Source of the DNA: Nocardia niwae NBRC 108934 = DSM 45340
GTDB lineage: Bacteria > Actinomycetota > Actinomycetes > Mycobacteriales > Mycobacteriaceae
Length of the DNA: 45,111 nt
Direction of reading: 5' to 3'
Assembly: GCF_001613465.1 (NCBI RefSeq)
Contig: NZ_BDCK01000042.1
Span: 1 to 45,111 of the forward strand
Of the stretch, positions 37,004 through 45,111 are shown piece by piece. The notes under the pieces are model-generated. The model ran no database searches. It saw only the letters and a list, made by a program, of their open reading frames with translations, and had not been told where the DNA came from. The translations under genes and the position numbers were made by a program. The number at the start of each line of letters is the position of its first letter. Within the stretch, counting starts at the first letter, position 1.

Positions 37004-38389
37004 ATGAGGGAGCACAGCGCCGCGACGACAGCGGCGGAGGATCCGGGCGGGACGACCAGCGGCCTGCGCCGCGTGGTGGCCGCATCGATGGCGGGCACCG
37101 TCGTGGAGTGGTACGAGTTCTTCCTCTACGGCACCGCCGCCACCCTGGTGTTCAGCAAGGTGTTCTTCGCCAAGGGCACCAGCGACCTGGACGCCATCCT
37201 CGCCGCGTTCATCACCTACGCGGTCGGATTCGCTGCGCGCCCGCTCGGCGGCGTGGTCTTCGGGCACTTCGGTGACAAGTACGGCCGCAAGAAACTGCTG
37301 CAGTTCAGCCTGGTGCTGGTGGGCAGTGCGACGTTCCTGATGGGCTGCCTGCCCACCTTCGGCCAGATCGGCTACTGGGCGCCCGCGCTGCTGGTGACGC
37401 TGCGTTTCATCCAGGGCTTCGCGGTCGGCGGGGAATGGGGCGGTGCGGTGCTGCTGGTCGCCGAGCACAGTCCGAGTCGCAGCCGGGGATTCTGGGCGAG
37501 CTGGCCACAAGCGGGCGTGCCCGCGGGCAACCTGCTGGCGACGGTGGTGCTGCTGGTGCTGACCTCCACGCTGTCGGACGAGGCGTTCCTCGGCTGGGGC
37601 TGGCGGGTCGCGTTCTGGCTGTCGGCGGTGGTGGTGCTGATCGGCTACTACATCCGCACCAAGATCACCGACGCGCCCATCTTCGTCGCGGCGCAGCGGG
37701 AAGCCGAGCAGATCAAGGCGACCTCCCTGAGCGTGGTCGAGGTGCTGCGCCGCTACCCGCGCGGCGTGCTCACCGCGATGGGGCTGCGTTTCGGCGAGAA
37801 CGTCATGTACTACCTGGTGGTGACGTTCACGATCACCTATCTCAAGACGCAGGTGCACGCCGACACCCAAGTGATCCTGTGGTGGCTGCTCGCCGCGCAC
37901 GCGGTGCACTTCGTGACGATTCCGCTGGTGGGCAGCCTGTCCGACCGCTTCGGCAGGCGGCCGGTCTACCTGATCGGCACGCTCACCGCGGGCACCTGGG
38001 GCTTCTTCGCCTTCCCGATGATGGACAGCGGGCACAACGTGGTCATCATGTCCGCCATCGTCATCGGCTTGATCTTCCATGCCTTCATGTACGCCGGGCA
38101 GCCCGCGATCATGGCCGAGATGTTCCCCACCCGGATGCGCTACTCCGGTGTGTCGCTGGGCTATCAGGTGACCTCGATCGTGGCCGGTTCGCTCGCGCCG
38201 ATCATCGCCGTCCGGCTGCTGAACACCTACCACTCCGCGGTGCCGATCGCCTGGTACCTGGCCGGCGCCGCGGCGGTGAGCGCGATCGCCGTGCTCGTCG
38301 CACGAGAGACGAAGGGGCTGACCTTGGAAAGCATCGATCACGCCGACGCCGCCACCCTCGGCGCGCGCGCCGAAGTGACCGTGCGATGA
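37004..38389 (+). CDS. MHS-family (MFS) metabolite:proton symporter
   Basis: This 461-residue inner-membrane transporter belongs to the metabolite:H+ symporter group (ProP, KgtP, ShiA relatives). It opens with AGTVVEWYEFFLYGTAA, the diagnostic first helix of this group. Twelve hydrophobic segments follow, with GHFGDKYGRKKLL in loop 2-3 and GSLSDRFGRRP in loop 8-9. ATG 37004 is preceded by AAGGAG at good spacing. The stop overlaps the dehydrogenase start (ATGA). The coupling suggests uptake of a small organic acid, most simply 3-hydroxybutyrate or acetoacetate, for the next enzyme. Confidence 0.93.
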   Translation: MREHSAATTAAEDPGGTTSGLRRVVAASMAGTVVEWYEFFLYGTAATLVFSKVFFAKGTSDLDAILAAFITYAVGFAARPLGGVVFGHFGDKYGRKKLLQFSLVLVGSATFLMGCLPTFGQIGYWAPALLVTLRFIQGFAVGGEWGGAVLLVAEHSPSRSRGFWASWPQAGVPAGNLLATVVLLVLTSTLSDEAFLGWGWRVAFWLSAVVVLIGYYIRTKITDAPIFVAAQREAEQIKATSLSVVEVLRRYPRGVLTAMGLRFGENVMYYLVVTFTITYLKTQVHADTQVILWWLLAAHAVHFVTIPLVGSLSDRFGRRPVYLIGTLTAGTWGFFAFPMMDSGHNVVIMSAIVIGLIFHAFMYAGQPAIMAEMFPTRMRYSGVSLGYQVTSIVAGSLAPIIAVRLLNTYHSAVPIAWYLAGAAAVSAIAVLVARETKGLTLESIDHADAATLGARAEVTVR

Positions 38390-39132
38390 GCGATCTGACG
38401 GGGCGCAGCGCCCTGGTCACCGGCGGCGCGAGCGGCATCGGCGCGGCGTGCGCCCGCGCGCTCGCGGCGCGCGGCGCCACGGTGACCGTCGCGGATGTCG
38501 ACGATGCCGGCGCGAAGACCGTGGCCGGGGAATTGGGCGGCAACGTGTGGGCGGTGGACCTGCTCGACGTCGCGGCGCTGGAGGAACTGGTCCTCGATGT
38601 CGACATCCTGGTCAACAACGCCGGGGTGCAGCACGTCAGCCCGATCCAGGAGTTCGCGCCGCAGCGCTTCCGCGACCTGCTCACACTGATGGTCGAGGCG
38701 CCGTTCCTGCTGGTGCGCGCGGCGCTGCCGCACATGTACCGGCAGGGCTGGGGACGAATCGTCAACATCTCCTCCGTGCACGGCCTGCGCGCCTCCGAAT
38801 ACAAGGTCGCTTACGTGACGGCCAAACACGGACTGGAGGGGCTGTCGAAGGTCACCGCCCTGGAGGGCGGCCCGCACGGCGTGACGAGCAACTGCGTCAA
38901 CCCGGGCTATGTGCGAACACCGCTGGTGGACAAGCAGATAGCCGACCAGGCCAAGGCACACGGCGTGCCCGAGCAGGAGGTGGTGGAGAAGATCCTGCTC
39001 ACCGAGAGCGCGATCAAGCGCCTCGTGGAGCCGGAGGAAGTAGCGGCGCTGGTGAGCTGGCTCGCGTCGCCGGAGGCGGGCATGGTCACCGGCGCGGCCT
39101 ACACGATGGACGGCGGGTGGAGCGCTCGATGA
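38386..39132 (+). CDS. 3-hydroxybutyrate dehydrogenase (SDR family)
   Basis: This 248-residue short-chain dehydrogenase oxidises D-3-hydroxybutyrate to acetoacetate with NAD. It has the cofactor motif TGGASGIG (residues 12-19), NNAG near 84-87, active-site Ser in NISSVHG near 129, and YVTAK as the YxxxK pair near 144-148. NPGYVRTPLVDKQIADQAK near 171-189 is the stretch characteristic of 3-hydroxybutyrate dehydrogenases. The start overlaps the transporter stop by four bases. Another SDR substrate is possible, but the conserved block favours this call. Confidence 0.9.
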   Translation: MSDLTGRSALVTGGASGIGAACARALAARGATVTVADVDDAGAKTVAGELGGNVWAVDLLDVAALEELVLDVDILVNNAGVQHVSPIQEFAPQRFRDLLTLMVEAPFLLVRAALPHMYRQGWGRIVNISSVHGLRASEYKVAYVTAKHGLEGLSKVTALEGGPHGVTSNCVNPGYVRTPLVDKQIADQAKAHGVPEQEVVEKILLTESAIKRLVEPEEVAALVSWLASPEAGMVTGAAYTMDGGWSAR

Positions 39133-39140
39133 GGGGGCGC

Positions 39141-39734
39141 TCAACCCAGCGCGGTCAGCGCCATCCTGCGCAGCACCGGCCTGGCGCGGATCGCGGTCGC
39201 GTCGCTCGCGCTGTGCGGGGTGGAGTTGATCAGGCCGAAGGCGGCGTGGGCCTGCACCCGCGCCGTCTCCTCGGGTAGCTCCGGATGCAGCTCGCGCAGC
39301 ACGCCCACCCAGATCTCCACGTATTGACGCTGGGTGCGGCGGATCTCGCGGCGGGCGGCGGGCGGCACGTTGTCCAGGTCGCGGTCCTGGATACGGATCA
39401 ACTCCGGTTCACCGAGCGCGAAGTCCAAGTGATGATCGACCAACCCGGCGAGCGCCTGTTCGGCGGAGTTCGTGCCCGCGACCACCTCCTTGCCGCCGTC
39501 GAGCAGGCGCTGGCTCACTCCCACCAGCAGCTCGACCAGCAGCGCTTCTTTGTTCGGGAAATGCCGGTACACCGCGGGGCCGCTGATCCCGACGGCGGCG
39601 CCCAGGTCGTCCAAGCGCATGCCGAGGAAGCCGCGATCGGCGATCAACCGCGCTCCGGCTTCCAGCAATTGCGTCCTGCGTTGCGCCTTCAGTTGCTCGC
39701 GACGAGTGGGCGCGACGGATTCGGCACTGGTCAC
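39141..39734 (-). CDS. TetR-family regulator of the branched-chain acyl-CoA operon
   Basis: This 197-residue regulator has the TetR helix-turn-helix (LDDLGAAVGISGPAVYRHFPNK, shown as VGISGPAVYRHFPNK, near residues 47-62) and a C-terminal ligand domain. It is divergent from the acyl-CoA carboxylase operon, as Rv2506 is in the mycobacterial leucine-degradation cluster. It probably represses that operon and is released by an acyl-CoA intermediate. Two GTTA-N8-TAAC sites lie between the divergent genes. The stop is only 8 bp from the convergent dehydrogenase stop. Confidence 0.93.
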   Translation of the reverse strand: MTSAESVAPTRREQLKAQRRTQLLEAGARLIADRGFLGMRLDDLGAAVGISGPAVYRHFPNKEALLVELLVGVSQRLLDGGKEVVAGTNSAEQALAGLVDHHLDFALGEPELIRIQDRDLDNVPPAARREIRRTQRQYVEIWVGVLRELHPELPEETARVQAHAAFGLINSTPHSASDATAIRARPVLRRMALTALG

Positions 39735-39766
39735 ACGCGTTCCTTTCCGCCGACCTGGACAGTTCG

Positions 39767-39782
39767 GTTAATCAAGACTAAC
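39767..39782. promoter_or_regulatory. Candidate TetR operator 1
   Basis: GTTAATCAAGACTAAC: half-sites GTTAATC and GACTAAC are one mismatch from a perfect palindrome. It lies in the 93-bp space between the TetR and accD1 starts. Confidence 0.6.
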
Positions 39783-39792
39783 CTGAATTCCA

Positions 39793-39808
39793 GTTATCGT
39801 CGACTAAC
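39793..39808. promoter_or_regulatory. Candidate TetR operator 2
   Basis: GTTATCGTCGACTAAC keeps the GTTA-N8-TAAC frame and the exact GACTAAC half-site of operator 1. The centres are 26 bp apart. Confidence 0.55.
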
Positions 39809-39827
39809 TGGACGACAGGATGGCGTG

Positions 39828-41425
<1,598 letters not shown>

Positions 41426-41426
<1 letters not shown>

Positions 41427-43473
41427 TGACGATGCTGAACAGATCCGTTCCCGTCGGATTCGACACCGTGCTCGTCGCCAACCGCGGCGAGATCGCGGTG
41501 CGGGTGATCCGCACATTGCGCGCTCTCGGCGTCCGCTCGGTGGCCGTCTACAGCGACGCCGACGCCGACGCCCGCCACGTCCACGAAGCCGACACGGCAG
41601 TGCGCCTGGGCCCGGCTCCGGCCAGGGAGAGCTATCTCGCCATCGACCGGGTGGTGGCCGCCGCCGTGCGCACCGGCGCGCAAGCCGTCCATCCCGGCTA
41701 CGGGTTCCTTTCGGAGAACGCCTCGTTCGCCGCCGCGCTGGCTGAGGCGGGCATCGTCTTCCTCGGCCCGCCTGCCCGCGCCATCGAGGTGATGGGCGAC
41801 AAGATCACCGCGAAGAACACCGTGGCCGCGTTCGGCGTCCCGGTGGTGCCCGGCATCGCCACCCCCGGCCTGACCGACGACGAACTGATCGCCGCCGCCG
41901 CCGACGTCGGCTATCCGGTGCTGGTCAAGCCGTCCGCGGGCGGCGGAGGCAAGGGCATGCGCCGGGTGGACGATCCGGCCCGGCTGCCGGAGGCGCTGCG
42001 CAGCGCCCGGCGCGAGGCCGCGGCCGCGTTCGGTGACGACACGCTGTTCCTGGAACGCTTCGTCACCCGGCCACGGCACATCGAGGTGCAGGTGCTCGCC
42101 GACCAATTCGGCAATGTGCTGCACCTGGGCGAACGCGAATGCAGTCTGCAGCGCCGCCACCAGAAGGTGATCGAGGAGGCGCCCTCGCCGCTGCTGGACG
42201 CGGCCACCAGAGCCAGGATCGGCGCCGCCGCCTGCAACACCGCGCGCAGCGTGGACTACGTGGGCGCGGGCACCGTGGAATTCATCGTCTCCGCCGACCA
42301 GCCGGACGAGTTCTTCTTCATGGAGATGAACACTCGCCTGCAGGTGGAACATCCGGTCACCGAACTGGTCACCGGCGTCGACCTGGTGGAATGCCAGGTC
42401 CGGGTGGCGGCCGGGCAGAAACTGGCGGTGGCGCAGGACGACATCCGCATGGTCGGGCACGCGATCGAGGCCAGGGTGTACGCCGAGGATCCCGCGCGCG
42501 GGTTCCTGCCCACCGGCGGCACGGTGCTCGACCTCGACGAGCCGGAGGGCCCAGGGGTGCGGGTCGATTCCGGCCTGCGGATCGGCACGCGCGTCGGCAG
42601 CGACTACGACCCGATGTTGTCCAAGGTCATCGCCCATGCCGCCGACCGCACGGCCGCGCTGGCGAATCTGGATCGCGCCCTGGCCGATACGGTCCTGCTC
42701 GGCGTCACCAGCAATATCGAATTCCTGCGTTTCCTGCTGGACGACCCGGACGTGGCCGAAGGACGCCTGGACACCGATCTGCTGGACCGGCGGGTCGCCG
42801 ACTTCCGGCCCGCTTCCGTCGGCGACGACGAATTCGTCGCCGCGGCGGCCTGGCACTGGCTGCGCCGCTGGCCGGCTGTGCCGCGCGATCCCTGGGAGGT
42901 GCCGTCCGGCTGGCGGATCGGGGCCGACGCGCCCACTCCCCTCCGGCTCGCCGCAGGCGAGCGGGTCGAGCACGTCTACCTCTCCGGTACCCCCGGAAAC
43001 GGGACGGTGCGGGTCGACGAGGGCGAAAACCGTTCGATCAGTGCGTCTTTCGTCGCTTCCGAGCGGTCCGCGGGCGTGCTCACGCTCACCCTGGACGGCT
43101 TGCGCCGCACCTACCGGGTCGCCGAACAAGACGGCCTGCTGTGGGTGGCCGGACCGTCCGGCATCGCGGCGCTGCGCGAAGTGGCCGAGGTCAACGTGCG
43201 CGGCGGCGACGAACACGTGGGCGACGCCGAGATCCGCTCCCCCATGCCGGGTTCGGTGATCGCGGCGCCGGTCGCCTCGGGCGCCACCGTCGCCGCGGGC
43301 GATCCGGTGGTCATCGTGGAGGCGATGAAGATGGAGCACTCGCTCACCGCGCCGGTCGCCGGAACCGTCGAACTACTGGTCGAGCCGGGCGCCCAGGTGC
43401 GCCTGGACCAGGTGCTGGCGCGCGTCGTCGCGCACGCCGAAACGAATCACGCCGAACGAGAAGGAATCCCCGC

Positions 43474-43477
<4 letters not shown>
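41426..43477 (+). CDS. accA1: Acyl-CoA carboxylase alpha (biotin-carrying) subunit
   Basis: This 683-residue subunit has a biotin carboxylase domain (about 10-455) and a biotin carrier domain at the C-terminus (about 600-683). In the first, VLVANRGEIAVRVIRT opens the fold and KPSAGGGGKGMRRV near 165-178 is the ATP-grasp loop. FMEMNTRLQVEHPVTE near 297-312 holds catalytic residues. In the second, EAMKMEH places the biotinylated lysine at K635. The region between is the inter-domain (BT) part. With AccD1 it forms the carboxylase holoenzyme. The stop overlaps the dehydrogenase start (ATGA). Confidence 0.94.
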
Positions 43478-44630
<1,153 letters not shown>

Positions 44631-44634
<4 letters not shown>

Positions 44635-45111
44635 CCCGCCGGACGGTCGTACAGCGCGGCCTGTGGTTCGAGGAGTTCGACACCGAGGTGGTCTACGAGC
44701 ACCGGCCCGGCCGCACCATCACCGAGGCGGACAACGTCCTGTTCACCACGCTGACCATGAACACGCAGGCACTGCACTTGGACGCGGCGTTCAGCGACGA
44801 GTTGCCCCCGTTCAACCAGCGGCTGGTGAACTCGATGTTCACCCTGTCCACCTTGATCGGGCTGTCGGTGGCGCAGCTGACCCAGGGCACCATCGTGGCG
44901 AACCTCGGGTTCTCGGAAGTCGCGTTCCCCAAGCCGGTGTTCCACGGCGACACCCTGTACGCCGAGACCGTGGTCACCGACAAGCGGGAGTCGAAGAGCC
45001 GGCCGGGCGAGGGCATCGTCACCTTCGCGCACACCGGACGCAACCAGCACGGCGACGTCATCGCGACCGCTGTGCGCAAGACGCTGGTGCGCAAAGCCCC
45101 GGAGGGCACGG
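44631..45111 (+). CDS. MaoC-family enoyl-CoA hydratase (cut by right edge)
   Basis: The visible 160 residues match MaoC/hotdog hydratases. WFEEFDTEVVYEHRPGRTITEAD near 12-34 (key part RTITEADNVLF) is the typical opening. A hydrophobic helix LSTLIGLSVAQLT lies near 74-86, and VFHGDTLYAETVVTDKRES lies near 104-122. In mycobacteria the same position in the operon holds Rv2499c, a MaoC-like protein. The start GTG 44631 overlaps the dehydrogenase stop. The C-terminal end is outside the window. Confidence 0.88.

Overview
The window is high-GC actinobacterial DNA, most likely from Nocardia or a close mycolata relative. The grounds are GC-rich third codon positions, GTG/TTG starts with ATGA/GTGA overlaps, a giant multimodular NRPS, an F420/PPOX-type reductase, and an accD1-accA1-fadE19-maoC cluster laid out as in mycobacteria. 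No rRNA, tRNA, CRISPR array, complete insertion sequence or prophage was seen.

Left half (1-22678, minus strand). One uninterrupted reading frame encodes a giant non-ribosomal peptide synthetase whose C-terminal end lies beyond the left edge. At least 7,559 codons are present. The order is C-A-T, C-A-T, C-A-T, C-A-T, C-A-T, C-A-T-E, C-A(partial). Pocket residues read by eye give a predicted backbone X1-X2-Ser-Ser-Thr-D-X6-X7. The N-terminal C domain has no upstream carrier, which suggests N-acylation (a lipopeptide). The 364-bp leader contains an AT-rich patch with a perfect 12-bp palindrome.

Middle (23043-28738). A lone cobM and a PPOX/F420-type reductase come first. Next is a NarL-type histidine kinase/response regulator pair joined by a GTGA overlap. 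It lies head-to-head with an FtsX/MacB-like permease and its ATPase.

Accessory segment (29048-35721). This holds small lineage-specific genes. They include a leaderless alpha-beta-barrel-like protein and a coupled pair made of an unknown 119-aa protein and a PI4K/HipA-fold kinase-like protein. There is also a degenerate resolvase-like small protein. Two tandem XRE-type regulators share nearly identical DNA at both ends but differ in the middle, and the first has lost the start codon used by its sister. A membrane-anchored coiled-coil protein closes the segment.

Right end (35946-45111), catabolism. A LysR regulator is divergent from an MHS-family transporter coupled to a 3-hydroxybutyrate dehydrogenase. 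A TetR regulator is divergent from acyl-CoA carboxylase beta and alpha subunits, an acyl-CoA dehydrogenase and a MaoC hydratase (cut by the right edge). All four enzyme genes are translationally coupled. This matches the leucine/branched-chain acyl-CoA degradation operon. Two GTTA-N8-TAAC sites between the divergent genes look like TetR operators.
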